Shown: positions 26,919-35,495, counted from the first letter of the stretch. The stretch is DNA of 64,000 bases from Mesorhizobium sp. WSM4313 (GCF_002294725.1 NZ_NSFT01000002.1:310001-374000), one strand, 5' to 3'. Made by a program: numbers and translations. Notes: generated from the sequence alone by a model not told the origin.

Positions 26919-26974
26919 GCGAATAGCGAATAGCGAATAGCGAATAGCGAATAGCGAATAGCGAATAGCGAATA
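26919..26974. repeat. Eight perfect copies of GCGAATA
   Basis: The heptamer is repeated eight times without error, beginning at the base after the gcrA stop codon. A degenerate complementary stretch (ACTCGCTATTCGCTACTCGCC, about 27015-27035) lies 40 bp on, so the transcript could fold into a long hairpin. It sits between convergent gcrA and corA. Confidence 0.97.
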
Positions 26975-27059
26975 GAACTAGATAGAGTTTCGCGAAAGGG
27001 CAACTTATTTCCCCTACTCGCTATTCGCTACTCGCCCCCTACTCCCTTACTCCCCTATT

Positions 27060-28064
27060 TCACAGCCATCCATTCTTCTTGAACCGCCAGTACAGGAACG
27101 CGCAGATGAGCGCGATCGCCACCAGGACGGCCGGATAGCCGTATTCCATCTTCAGTTCCGGCATGTCGGAGAAGTTCATGCCGTAGATGCCGGCGAAGGC
27201 CGTGGGCACCGCCAGGATGGCCGCCCATGAGGCGAGCTTCTTGGATATTGCGGTTTCCTGGCTCTGCCCGACCAGCAGACTGGCTTCGAAGGCGAAGGCC
27301 AGAACCTCGCGCAGGGAGTCGATCTTTTCCTGCACGGTGCGGATGTGGTCGGTCACGTCGCGAAACAGCGGATGCATGGCGGCATGTATCTGCGGCAGGT
27401 CGGCGCTGGTCAGCCGACGGCAGACCTCGACCAGCGGCAGCGCCGCATTGCGCAGCCGCAGCAGATCGCGGCGCAGCATGTAAAGCCGCTCGATATCGGA
27501 ACCGGTCATCGGCTTCAGAAGCACCTTGTCCTCGATCGCCTCGACCTCGTCCTCGATCTGCTCCAGCACCGGCATGTAGTTGTCGACGATGAAGTCGAGG
27601 ATGGCGTAGAGGACGAAATCCTCGCCTTTGGCGAGCGAATGCGGGCAGCTCTCCCAGTGCTGGCGCACGGCGGCGTAAGAGGTCGACGGGCCGTGCCGGA
27701 CGCTGACAATATAGCCGGCGCCGACGAACAGATGCGTCTCGCCGAAAGTGACACGGCCGTCGATCAATTGCGCGGTGCGGGCAACGATGAAGAGGGCGTC
27801 GCCATATTGCTCGATCTTCGGGCGCGCATGCGGATGCTCGGCATCCTCGATCGCCAAATCATGCAAGTGGAATTGCGCCTGCACCCGGAGCAGCAGGTTG
27901 CGATCGGGCTCGAGCAGGCCGATCCAGACGACATGACCGGGTTTTGCCGCCCATTCGCCGGCCTGCTCGATGGCGATGTCGGCGATGCGCTTGCCGCCCG
28001 AATAGACGCTGGATGCAATGATGCCCGACATAGGGGCCGGGGTCAGGTTTCGAACTTGTTCCAT
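27060..28064 (-). CDS. corA: CorA-family magnesium transporter
   Basis: 334 residues. A large soluble N-terminal domain and long helices lead to two C-terminal membrane helices separated by the YGMNF signature (GMN selectivity filter) with the loop SDMPELKMEYGYP. It is an inner-membrane Mg2+ (possibly Co2+/Ni2+) channel working as a pentamer. It lies 87 bp after phoU on the same strand. Whether it is co-transcribed with phoRU is not shown. Confidence 0.93.
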   Translation of the reverse strand: MEQVRNLTPAPMSGIIASSVYSGGKRIADIAIEQAGEWAAKPGHVVWIGLLEPDRNLLLRVQAQFHLHDLAIEDAEHPHARPKIEQYGDALFIVARTAQLIDGRVTFGETHLFVGAGYIVSVRHGPSTSYAAVRQHWESCPHSLAKGEDFVLYAILDFIVDNYMPVLEQIEDEVEAIEDKVLLKPMTGSDIERLYMLRRDLLRLRNAALPLVEVCRRLTSADLPQIHAAMHPLFRDVTDHIRTVQEKIDSLREVLAFAFEASLLVGQSQETAISKKLASWAAILAVPTAFAGIYGMNFSDMPELKMEYGYPAVLVAIALICAFLYWRFKKNGWL

Positions 28065-28151
28065 CGCAAACCTCCCGAGACTGCGACTGACAAAATCGCT
28101 GTCCCTGGAGGAGCTTATCCTAAATCAGGAAGCCATTCGAGAGGCGGCGGT

Positions 28152-28874
28152 TCACTTAGCCGGCACCGGGCCGGGAAGCACGACCTTGTCGGTCTTGTCG
28201 CCTTTCGGCCGGTCGGCTGGCATCTGGTCGCCCGTGACGATGTAATAGATCGTCTCGGCGATATTGGTAGCGTGGTCGCCGATGCGCTCGATGTTCTTGG
28301 CGCAGAACAGAAGATGCGTGCACGGTGTGATGTTGCGCGGATCTTCCATCATGTAGGTCAAGAGCTCGCGGAACAGCGAGGTGTACATGGCGTCGATCTG
28401 GTCGTCCCGGTCGCGCACGAGGCCAATCCTCTCGACCGAGCGCGAGGCGTAGACGTCGAGCACTTCCTTGAGCTGCGTCAGCGCCAGATTGGCAAGCGCC
28501 TCGATACCGCGGAAAAGGCTATTCGGCTGGCGGCCGTCCACCGAGGCCACCCGCTTGGCGACGTTCTTGCCCAAGTCGCCGACACGCTCGATATCAGCCG
28601 AGATACGGATCGCGCCGACGATCTCGCGAAGATCCGTCGCCATCGGCTGGCGCCTGGCGATGATGATGATGGCCTTGTCGTCGATCTCGCGCTGTCCTTC
28701 GTCGAGGACGAGATCGTCCTGGATGACCTTCTGCGCGAGGCCATGGTCGACATTCACCAGGGCCGCGACCGCCTGTTCGACCATGCGCTCGGCATGGCCG
28801 CCCATCGCGGCGATGCGCTTCGACAGGAATTTCAGCTCTTCATCATAGGCACTGGCGATATGAACGGACTGCAT
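28152..28874 (-). CDS. phoU: Phosphate signalling protein PhoU
   Basis: 240 residues, all-helical with two PhoU repeats, each with a metal-binding E/D-x-x-x-D motif (ISADIERVGDLGKN and CAKNIERIGDHATNIAE). PhoU links the Pst transporter to PhoR and dampens the Pho response. Here it follows phoR by 108 bp with no pstSCAB between them, and no phoB follows; corA comes next. Confidence 0.95.
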   Translation of the reverse strand: MQSVHIASAYDEELKFLSKRIAAMGGHAERMVEQAVAALVNVDHGLAQKVIQDDLVLDEGQREIDDKAIIIIARRQPMATDLREIVGAIRISADIERVGDLGKNVAKRVASVDGRQPNSLFRGIEALANLALTQLKEVLDVYASRSVERIGLVRDRDDQIDAMYTSLFRELLTYMMEDPRNITPCTHLLFCAKNIERIGDHATNIAETIYYIVTGDQMPADRPKGDKTDKVVLPGPVPAK

Positions 28875-28982
28875 GGATATGCCTTCCCGGCTTGTGCCGG
28901 CTGGTGCGTTCCCTCAATCCGTCGCTGATACGTGAACCGCATGACAGAAAGAAGAAAATCCCGGTTGGTAACCGATATACGA

Positions 28983-30248
28983 TCAGCGAGCCGGCAAATG
29001 AACCGTGAACGCCGCGCCCTTGCCGACTTCCGACTTGATGGACAATCTTGCGTTATGACGGGTCAATATATGCTTGACGATCGAAAGGCCAAGCCCGGTG
29101 CCTTTCTGGGCGCGGCTGTTTTCGACATCGACGCGGTAGAAGCGCTCGGTGATGCGCGGGATGTGCTCTTCGGCAATGCCCGGACCATAATCCCTTATCG
29201 TGACGTCGAAGCCCGGCTGCTGGCCATCCTCGCCGCCGGCGACCGATACGGTGACGCGCCCGCCTGACTGGCCGTATTTGCAGGCATTCTCGAGGAGATT
29301 CTCGAAGACCTGGAACAACTCGTCGCGATCGCCGGGGACGACAAGCGGTGCGTTGGCGAACTCCCGCTCGATGACGACGCCGTTCTCACTGGCCAGCGGC
29401 CCCAGCGAATCGATGACGCTGTCGATCGTCTGGCGAAGATCGACTTCCGTGCCCGGTCCCAGATAGGGTTTCATCTCCAACCGCGACAGTGAGAGCAGAT
29501 CGTCGATCAGGCGGGCCATCCGGCCGGTCTGGTTCTGCATGATCTGCAGGAACTGGTCGCGCGCCGCCGGATCGTTGCGGGCCGGCCCGCGCAGCGTCTC
29601 GATGAAGCCGGCGATCGAGGCAAGCGGCGTGCGCAGCTCATGGCTGGCATTGGCGATGAAATCGGCCCGCATGCGGTCGATGCGGCGCGTCTCGCTTTGA
29701 TCCTTGAACACCAGCACGTAAAGGCCTGTGGCATGGCCGACCGTGGACGCGCTGACCCGATATGTGCGTTCCACCGGCAGCTTTTCGGTGTAGTCGACCG
29801 CATCGGAAGCGACTTCCCCGGCAAGGATGCCGTCGAGCAGCGCCTGCATTTCCGGGGCGCGGAACTTGAGCGACAGCGACATACCGGGCGCCAGTCCTCC
29901 AAAGGCGGCGAAGGCGGCAGCGTTGGCGTGAACGATGGTGGCGGAATGGTCGAAGATGATCAGCGGGTCGGCGACCGCGGCGGCCAGATATTCGCCGGAG
30001 AGCCTCTGCAGCCCGCTAGCCTCGATCGCTGCCCCCACATCGGCCGGCTGGCGTTCGGCATCTGCGGGCAGCATCGCCGCGGCCGCCAGCGCGGCCAGGG
30101 CCAGCAGCAGCACATAGGCGGATGAGCCGGCGAAAAAATAAACGGCAAGGACCGCGAGAACGCCTGCGCCAAGCAGCCAGCGGTTGCGCGCCAGCCGCCC
30201 GGCCAAGGCTCGCCCCTTGTTGTCTTGTCCCGCGCCCGTCTCTGCCAT
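28983..30248 (-). CDS. phoR: Phosphate regulon sensor histidine kinase PhoR
   Basis: 421 residues. Two membrane helices at about residues 24-60, a PAS domain (about 85-185), HisKA with His203 in ANASHELRTPLASI, and HATPase with NACKYG and GTGLGLSIVKHI. This is the standard PhoR layout. It senses phosphate status through Pst/PhoU and phosphorylates PhoB. The assignment relies on the domain layout plus adjacent phoU; the absence of phoB next door lowers certainty slightly. Confidence 0.88.
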   Translation of the reverse strand: MAETGAGQDNKGRALAGRLARNRWLLGAGVLAVLAVYFFAGSSAYVLLLALAALAAAAMLPADAERQPADVGAAIEASGLQRLSGEYLAAAVADPLIIFDHSATIVHANAAAFAAFGGLAPGMSLSLKFRAPEMQALLDGILAGEVASDAVDYTEKLPVERTYRVSASTVGHATGLYVLVFKDQSETRRIDRMRADFIANASHELRTPLASIAGFIETLRGPARNDPAARDQFLQIMQNQTGRMARLIDDLLSLSRLEMKPYLGPGTEVDLRQTIDSVIDSLGPLASENGVVIEREFANAPLVVPGDRDELFQVFENLLENACKYGQSGGRVTVSVAGGEDGQQPGFDVTIRDYGPGIAEEHIPRITERFYRVDVENSRAQKGTGLGLSIVKHILTRHNARLSIKSEVGKGAAFTVHLPAR

Positions 30249-30433
30249 AGGCCCGCGCCACCCCGCATCCCGTTCGACCGGTCAGCCGGCTCGCTGGACC
30301 GGCCTGACGCATGGGACCCTGGAAATCAGGATCGATTTTCGCGAAGGTTCATGCGCAAGATCAAAATGCTGCAGCGTCTTTGCGCTGCACAGGCTCCATA
30401 GCATGAGTCCGCAAACTGGAAAGGTTCGTCCGG

Positions 30434-31339
30434 ATGAAAAAAGCCAAGGAAACGGCCGAAGCGGTGCCGGCCACGGCACCGATCAAGATCAAGATCGGCG
30501 GCAAGGAGCGCGAGTTCGACATCGACAATCCGGTGCTGCCCGACTGGATCGAGGACAACAAGCTTACCGCCGGCGGCTATCCTTATGACAAGAAGATGAA
30601 AAGCGAGGACTACGAAAAGGAGCTCGAGGAGCTGCAGATCGAACTGGTCAAGGCGCAGGCTTGGCTGCAAGCCACCGGCAAGCGGGTGATGGCGCTTTTC
30701 GAGGGTAGAGACGCGGCCGGCAAGGGAGGCACGATCTTCGTGCTGCGGCAATATATGAACCCGCGCACGGCCCGCAACGTCGCGCTGCCCAAGCCGACGC
30801 CGACCGAGGCGGGGCAATGGTATTATCAGCGCTATGTCGATCATTTCCCGACTTCGGGCGAATTCGTCACCTTCGACCGCTCCTGGTACAACCGCGCCGG
30901 CGTCGAGCCGGTCATGGGGTTCTGCACGCCGGAGCAGCATGAGAAATTCCTCGACGAGACGCCGCATTTCGAGCGGATGATCTGCAACGAAGGTATGCAT
31001 TTCTTCAAATTCTGGCTGAATATCGGCCGCGAAACGCAGCTCGAACGGTTCCATGACCGCCGCTGGTCGCCGCTGAAGAACTGGAAGTTCTCGCCGATCG
31101 ACATCGCCGGCGTCGGCAAGTGGGATGACTACACCAGGGCGCGCGACCAGATGATCGAGCGCACGCATAAGGAGTTCTCGCCCTGGATCGTCGTGCGGGC
31201 CAATGACAAGCGACGCGCCCGGCTCGCGGTGATCCAGCGTATCCTGCTTTCCCTGCCTTATGACGGAAGGGACCTCGACGCCGTCGGCAAGCCTGACAAG
31301 AAGATCATCGGCGAGGGGCCGGAATTCCTCAAAGACTAA
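30434..31339 (+). CDS. ppk2: Polyphosphate kinase 2
   Basis: 301 residues, a single-domain class I PPK2. It uses polyphosphate to phosphorylate NDPs (often GDP) or the reverse. Walker A is [13 protein letters not shown] (about residues 90-102), Walker [18 protein letters not shown], and the lid module contains Arg-rich ERFHDRR. It is divergent from phoR with a 185-bp gap. A small stem (30370-30389, TGCAGCG/CGCTGCA) lies in its 5' leader. The neighbourhood suggests phosphate storage linked to Pho signalling. Confidence 0.94.
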   Translation: MKKAKETAEAVPATAPIKIKIGGKEREFDIDNPVLPDWIEDNKLTAGGYPYDKKMKSEDYEKELEELQIELVKAQAWLQATGKRVMALFEGRDAAGKGGTIFVLRQYMNPRTARNVALPKPTPTEAGQWYYQRYVDHFPTSGEFVTFDRSWYNRAGVEPVMGFCTPEQHEKFLDETPHFERMICNEGMHFFKFWLNIGRETQLERFHDRRWSPLKNWKFSPIDIAGVGKWDDYTRARDQMIERTHKEFSPWIVVRANDKRRARLAVIQRILLSLPYDGRDLDAVGKPDKKIIGEGPEFLKD

Positions 31340-31406
31340 TTGTTGTTCTTCGTCTGGAACCGCTGGCCTGCCCTACCCGCGGGGTAACGCGGTTCCGGAC
31401 GGGTTA

Positions 31407-31440
31407 CAGCGCCGCGCGCCTTTCGGCTCGCGCGGCGCTG
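31407..31440. terminator. Strong hairpin between convergent ppk2 and the quorum-sensing operon
   Basis: A perfect 12-bp GC-rich stem (CAGCGCCGCGCG / CGCGCGGCGCTG) with a 10-nt loop. Only a short T-rich stretch (GGTTT) follows on the plus strand. It probably acts in both directions. A second, weaker stem (GGAACCGC/GCGGTTCC, about 31357-31396) lies just before it. Confidence 0.65.
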
Positions 31441-31458
31441 AGGTTTCATGCCGGGCAC

Positions 31459-32220
31459 TCAGGCGGCCAGGCGAGCAATCCGCTGCAGCCGCTTCAGCGT
31501 GGTGTCATCCTGAAGCGCCTGCTGGAACAGCGTGATCTCGTGGTCGATGCGGTCGCACAACACGTCCGTATTTCCCTTGAGCAGGCTGCGCGTCTGCAGC
31601 AATGCCGCAACAGGCTTCTTGGCCAGCTGTTTGGCCCTCGCCAGCGTTGCTTCCTCGGCGCTGCCTTGCGTCACGATCTCGCCGACCAGGCCCAGCGCCT
31701 TGGCGTCTTCGACGCCCAGCGTATCGCCCAGGCAGAAGAAGCGGAACGCACCGGCATAGCCGAGCTTCTGGGGCGCCAGAATGCTGGTCGCCGCGTCCGG
31801 CACCAGGCCAAAATCGACGAACGGCACCCTGAAGGTGCTGCCCCTGGAAGCGATTACCATGTCGCAGTGGAACAGGATGGTGCAGCCGACGCCGACGGCA
31901 TCGCCGTCGACGCAGGCAAGGACCGGCTTGGGGAAGGTCGCCAACATACGGAACATGTCGGTGACGGCGGCGATCAGCTCTCGGTGCTTGGTGGCGTCGA
32001 GGAACTCCGAGAAGTCCCCGCCAAGGCAGAAGCACCCGGCAAGGCCGCGCAGCATGACGACGCGGACCTCGTCGTTGACCGCCGCATCGCGCAAGGTCCT
32101 GGCAAGGCTCGCATAGGCATGCCTATCAAGCACCGGCCGGCCGTCATGCGAGGACACGGTGACGACCAGCGTATGGCCGCGCAGTTCCGGTTCGGGATGG
32201 AAACTCATGACCGCCTCCAT
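31459..32220 (-). CDS. Crotonase-fold (enoyl-CoA hydratase/isomerase) protein of the quorum-sensing operon
   Basis: 253 residues from ATG 32220, which overlaps the luxI stop (TGATG); a GTG at 32223 is also possible. The fold is crotonase: the oxyanion-hole segment is GLAGCFCLGGDFSEF and the second NH donor is in the CVDGDAVGVGCTILFHCDMVIAS stretch. The usual catalytic Glu pair is not obvious at standard positions. The strict coupling to luxI suggests it modifies the acyl chain of the signal, for example by introducing or moving a double bond. I recall a described Mesorhizobium luxR-luxI-crotonase module (mqsRIC) of this type. Confidence 0.8.
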   Translation of the reverse strand: MEAVMSFHPEPELRGHTLVVTVSSHDGRPVLDRHAYASLARTLRDAAVNDEVRVVMLRGLAGCFCLGGDFSEFLDATKHRELIAAVTDMFRMLATFPKPVLACVDGDAVGVGCTILFHCDMVIASRGSTFRVPFVDFGLVPDAATSILAPQKLGYAGAFRFFCLGDTLGVEDAKALGLVGEIVTQGSAEEATLARAKQLAKKPVAALLQTRSLLKGNTDVLCDRIDHEITLFQQALQDDTTLKRLQRIARLAA

Positions 32221-32858
32221 CACGAAGCCTGCTTGAGGCCGAGCAGACCGGGATAGCCCCTATTCAGCACCGGCAGGTGGTGGTTGCGACGGGCCCGCAC
32301 GACATCGAGCGTATGCTCGGTGAAGGTGAGCAGCGTCGCCACGACCTGCTGGTTGCCATAGGTGCGCTGGTAACCGAGCGGCGTCGCCAGGAAGTGCAGT
32401 TGCAGGGCGCGCAGCACCCACATCGGCTCGAACTCGATGATGACCTGGTTGACGTTGCGCTTCAGGCCCCATTCGACGAAGCCGGCGATCAGCTCGGTGC
32501 CGACCGTCGAGACGCCACGTTTGCCGTCGCGAAAACCCGGAGCCACCGCGTAGCGGGTCAGTTCCCACACATTCGGCCCTGAGGGGGACGGTCCTTCGCA
32601 GAGATCCGACAGAACATCCGTCAGAAGATGCGGCCGTGTGGTCGGCAGCATGCGCTGGTAACCAGCCAGTTCGCCGTTGCGGATGACGAGGTGGTGTTCG
32701 GCCTCGTCATGATCGAACTGGTCGATCTCGAGCTGGTCCGGACGGTCGAGATCGGTCCAACCCATCTCCTCGACGAAGATCTTGTAGCGCAAGCGATGGA
32801 CCGCCTCCCAAAGGTCGGGGCGTTCCATCAGTTCCTGAGTGGTAAGGGCAAAGAGCAT
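32220..32858 (-). CDS. Acyl-homoserine-lactone synthase (LuxI family)
   Basis: 212 residues. Invariant LuxI residues line up: Arg24, Phe28 and Trp34 in LRYKIFVEEMGW; Asp46 and Asp49 in EIDQFDHD; Arg69 in GYQRMLPTT; Glu99 and Arg102 in WELTRYAV. It makes an N-acyl-homoserine lactone from SAM and an acyl carrier. It follows luxR by 98 bp and is translationally coupled to the crotonase gene. It is LuxI-like in a distinct rhizobial branch; the acyl chain cannot be read from sequence. Confidence 0.9.
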   Translation of the reverse strand: MLFALTTQELMERPDLWEAVHRLRYKIFVEEMGWTDLDRPDQLEIDQFDHDEAEHHLVIRNGELAGYQRMLPTTRPHLLTDVLSDLCEGPSPSGPNVWELTRYAVAPGFRDGKRGVSTVGTELIAGFVEWGLKRNVNQVIIEFEPMWVLRALQLHFLATPLGYQRTYGNQQVVATLLTFTEHTLDVVRARRNHHLPVLNRGYPGLLGLKQAS

Positions 32859-32939
32859 TAGCCGTCTCCTGGGCTTAAGAGGAAGATACGGCCGTGATGT
32901 CCCTTAAAATATTGCGCGAAGGCGCAGGCAAGAATTTCC

Positions 32940-32958
32940 AGGTCGGCACGGCCGACCT
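32940..32958. promoter_or_regulatory. 19-bp palindrome ahead of luxI (possible lux-type operator)
   Basis: AGGTCGGCACGGCCGACCT has perfect 8-bp arms and a 3-bp centre. It overlaps the last bases of the luxR stop codon and lies about 80 bp upstream of the luxI start, a spacing that suits a LuxR-binding site. It could instead be a hairpin at the end of luxR, but no T-tract follows. Confidence 0.5.
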
Positions 32959-33724
32959 AGCTAATATAACCGCGCCTAATCGCCTCCGCGACCGCCTGTA
33001 CCCGGTTGGCTGCCCCGAGTTTGCTCTTGGCGTTAAGAAGGTGTTTCTCGGAAGTGTGTTCCGAGATGCCGAGGATTTGCGAGATCTCCCATTCGGACTT
33101 GCCGACGGCGGCCCATTGCAGGCACTCCCGCTCACGCGCCGTCAATTCTATGTGATCGATGACGCTGTCGGCCTTGGTGTGCAGTTGCATGGCGCGGCCG
33201 ATCGCATAGGTCGACGCGAGCGAGACCATTCCGAATTCCGCATCCGACAGTTCAACGGATTCGCCGCCCAGCGAGACCATCACGATCTGGCCGTCGAGCG
33301 TGACCAGCGGAAACGCCAGGCCGTCGCGCAGCTTGAACTCGCGCGCGTCGCCCATGACTTCGTCGCTGTTCTTGTCGATCAGGGCGTTCTTGGAAGCGTC
33401 CCGCCATTGGAACGGCGCCTGAAGCTGCTTCATGTGGCTGACGACCGGGTCGTGGTCGACATAGTTGCGCGCCACATAGCGCTCCAGCCATTCGCCGGGC
33501 CAATCGCAAAGCATCACATGCTGTTTCTGCCGGCCGCGCGGCGTGCCCGGCTGCGGCACGGTTCCCGCCATCAGTGCGGTCAGGCCGAAGCTCGAGGTGA
33601 TGCCGAGCAGCCTCTCGCAGACCGCGGCCGCGGTGCCAGCATGCTGCAACTGGTCTATGTATTCCAGAGTTCTGTCGAACAGGCCCATCGCAACATCTAC
33701 CCCATGTTGCTTCTGCTTTTTCAT
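32957..33724 (-). CDS. LuxR-family quorum-sensing regulator
   Basis: 255 residues. The N-terminal autoinducer-binding domain has the W-x3-Y-x8-D pattern in WLERYVARNYVDHDP. The C-terminal HTH is LTARERECLQWAAVGKSEWEISQILGISEHTSEKHLLNAKSKLG. With luxI and the crotonase downstream it forms one operon. The start may instead be ATG 33688, which has GGGGTAG before it. The region upstream contains a broken dyad (GCACGCAAG...CTTGC..GTGC, about 33812-33838) that might be its own control site. Confidence 0.9.
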   Translation of the reverse strand: MKKQKQHGVDVAMGLFDRTLEYIDQLQHAGTAAAVCERLLGITSSFGLTALMAGTVPQPGTPRGRQKQHVMLCDWPGEWLERYVARNYVDHDPVVSHMKQLQAPFQWRDASKNALIDKNSDEVMGDAREFKLRDGLAFPLVTLDGQIVMVSLGGESVELSDAEFGMVSLASTYAIGRAMQLHTKADSVIDHIELTARERECLQWAAVGKSEWEISQILGISEHTSEKHLLNAKSKLGAANRVQAVAEAIRRGYIS

Positions 33725-33936
33725 TACCGACGGTAGATGCCCGAACCCCCCTTCGTCATCAACCCCCGCGTCGCAATCTCCTCAGCAAAACCGGCAGCTT
33801 CCCCCTTCCGGCACGCAAGGTCACTTGCACACGTGCTAAAGCATACGCTGAATTTGGCGGCTTGAAATCAAAAACCGTTGTGCCTGCCCCCCTTTTCATA
33901 CGAAAAGCCAAGAAAGCTGTCTGGCGGAGCCTTATC

Positions 33937-34788
33937 GTGAAATTGCGGTGGATATTTCTGGCCCTGATATCGGCACTGACCGGCGCGCTGCCCCTTGCCG
34001 GACCGACTCAGGCGGCGGAGCCGCAGGTGCCGGTGCTGTGGGACGCCAAGGAACGGCTGCCGAAGCCCGATCTTTCCGCGCTGCCGCGGCTCAGATTCCT
34101 CACCACCACCGATTTTCCGCCGTTCAACTTCCTCGACGGCGCCGGCCGCCTGTCGGGTTTCCACATCGATCTGGCGCGGGCGATCTGCGCGGAACTGGGC
34201 GTCGCCGAAAAATGCCAGGTCCAGGCTTTGCCGTGGAACGAACTGGACGATGCTCTGCAGAAAGGCGAAGGCGAGGCGATCATCGCCGGCATCGCCGCGA
34301 CGCCGGACAGCCGCGAGAAATACGCCTTCTCGCGCTCCTACATGCAATTCCCCGCGCGCTTCATCATGCCCAAGGCGAAGGCCTTCGCCGAGCCGATCCT
34401 CGACAAGCTGCGCAGCAAGCGGGTCGGCGTCGTCGCCGGCTCGGCGCATGAGAAAATGCTGCGGGACTACTTCAACACCGTGCAGGTGGTGACCTTCGAC
34501 ACACCGGAAGACCTCTATGCCGACCTCAAGGCCGGCAAGGTCGACGCCGCCTTCGGCGATGGCATGCGCTTTGCTTTCTGGCTGGGCGGCTCGGACGCCG
34601 CCGGCTGCTGCCGCTTCGCCGGCGGTCCGTATCTGGCGCCGGAATATCTGGGCTCGGGCATGGCGATCGCCACCCGCAAGAACGACACAGCGCTTGCCGC
34701 CGCCTTTGACTACGCGCTGCAGGAAATCTCGATCAAGGGCACCTTCGCCGAGTTCTACCTGCGCTATTTCCCGGTGAGTTTTTTCTAA
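33937..34788 (+). CDS. Periplasmic amino-acid-type ABC substrate-binding protein
   Basis: 283 residues from GTG 33937, chosen because the signal peptide (VKLRWIFLALISALTGALPLAGPTQAAEP) starts there and GGAG precedes it; the frame is open further upstream. The mature part is a family 3 binding protein: LRFLTTTDFPPFNFLDGAGRLSGFHIDLARAIC, IIAGIAATPDSREKYAFSRSY and VGVVAGSAHEKML. Two adjacent Cys residues (GCCRF) are unusual near the hinge. No permease or ATPase is adjacent, so it is an orphan binding protein. Confidence 0.85.
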   Translation: MKLRWIFLALISALTGALPLAGPTQAAEPQVPVLWDAKERLPKPDLSALPRLRFLTTTDFPPFNFLDGAGRLSGFHIDLARAICAELGVAEKCQVQALPWNELDDALQKGEGEAIIAGIAATPDSREKYAFSRSYMQFPARFIMPKAKAFAEPILDKLRSKRVGVVAGSAHEKMLRDYFNTVQVVTFDTPEDLYADLKAGKVDAAFGDGMRFAFWLGGSDAAGCCRFAGGPYLAPEYLGSGMAIATRKNDTALAAAFDYALQEISIKGTFAEFYLRYFPVSFF

Positions 34789-34801
34789 CCGGTTATCCAG
34801 A

Positions 34802-34865
34802 AATTCCGAACAGAAGGCTGCGGCGAAGTCGCCGAGCCTAACCGCTCAGACTTTTCCTGGATTGC
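34802..34865. repeat. Short palindromic repeat (copy 3)
   Basis: A diverged copy of 21913-21976 between the convergent binding-protein and TerB-like genes. Inner GAAGGCTGCGGCGAAGTCGC and CGAGCCTAACCGCTC blocks are conserved; the outer arms have decayed. Confidence 0.78.
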
Positions 34866-34866
34866 T

Positions 34867-35280
34867 TCATGTCAGCGAGCGCAAGCGCGCCTTGGCCGCG
34901 CGGGCGATCGCGGCGACGGTCAGCGTGTCGAGGTCGAGCTTGAGGCGGATGAGCTGCAGGACGCGCACTTCCTCCATGCGCATTTCGAGATCGACGGCGG
35001 CAACCTCGAAAGCAGCCGCATAAGCGGTGTCGCGCAGCCGCTCCGGCAGCGCCTCGGCGACGCGCGCCAGCACGCCTTCCAGCCCGTCCTTCTCATGCAG
35101 CGCCTTCTGACACGCCTGTGCCACTGCAACCAGCCTGTCCTGGTTGAAGTCGACGAACACCGGCCAGGAGCGGACGACGTCGCCGATCCGCTCCAGCTCG
35201 ACATCGGTCATGTCGCGATCGGAGGCCGATGTGATGACCATCAGGTGGATCAGGGCTTCGTGCGGCGTCAATGAAGGCAT
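34867..35280 (-). CDS. TerB-like tellurite-resistance-family protein
   Basis: 137 residues, all-helical. The pattern MVITSASDRDMTDVELERIGDVVRSWPVF near the start and the AAAFEVAAVDLEMRMEEVRVLQLIRLKLDLD segment match TerB, whose two acidic clusters bind metal. Single TerB-like genes are common in alphaproteobacteria outside tellurite operons; the role is unknown. No other ter genes are nearby. Confidence 0.82.
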   Translation of the reverse strand: MPSLTPHEALIHLMVITSASDRDMTDVELERIGDVVRSWPVFVDFNQDRLVAVAQACQKALHEKDGLEGVLARVAEALPERLRDTAYAAAFEVAAVDLEMRMEEVRVLQLIRLKLDLDTLTVAAIARAAKARLRSLT

Positions 35281-35302
35281 TCAAAACTCCTGAAGGCGGC
35301 GC

Positions 35303-35347
35303 GCATGTCATCTTTCCAAAACCGTGACACACTTTTGGATGACATGC
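35303..35347. repeat. Palindromic repeat upstream of lysK
   Basis: Arms GCATGTCAT/ATGACATGC and inner CCAAAA/TTTTGG flank CCGTGACACAC. The core AAAACCG..CACACTTTT is shared with the repeat at 20646-20687, so both belong to one family. It lies between the divergent TerB-like and lysK genes. Confidence 0.8.
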
Positions 35348-35495
35348 ACTGGATGATGGGCCCCGAACGTAGGAGCGCTATCGCGGCGTCGCAAGGAAAA
35401 GCGCCGCAAATCGTTGACGCTCCAGCCTGTCACGCCTAGAGACCGGTCGACAAAACCTTATCCGCCGCGAAGACGGCCATGACTGGAACTTTGAC

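Noticed and set aside
26919..26974. Possible CRISPR array
   Set aside because: The GCGAATA copies are contiguous with no spacers and a 7-base unit; no cas genes are present.
34867..35280. Tellurite resistance operon
   Set aside because: Only a single TerB-like gene is present; single copies are common and not linked to tellurite resistance.
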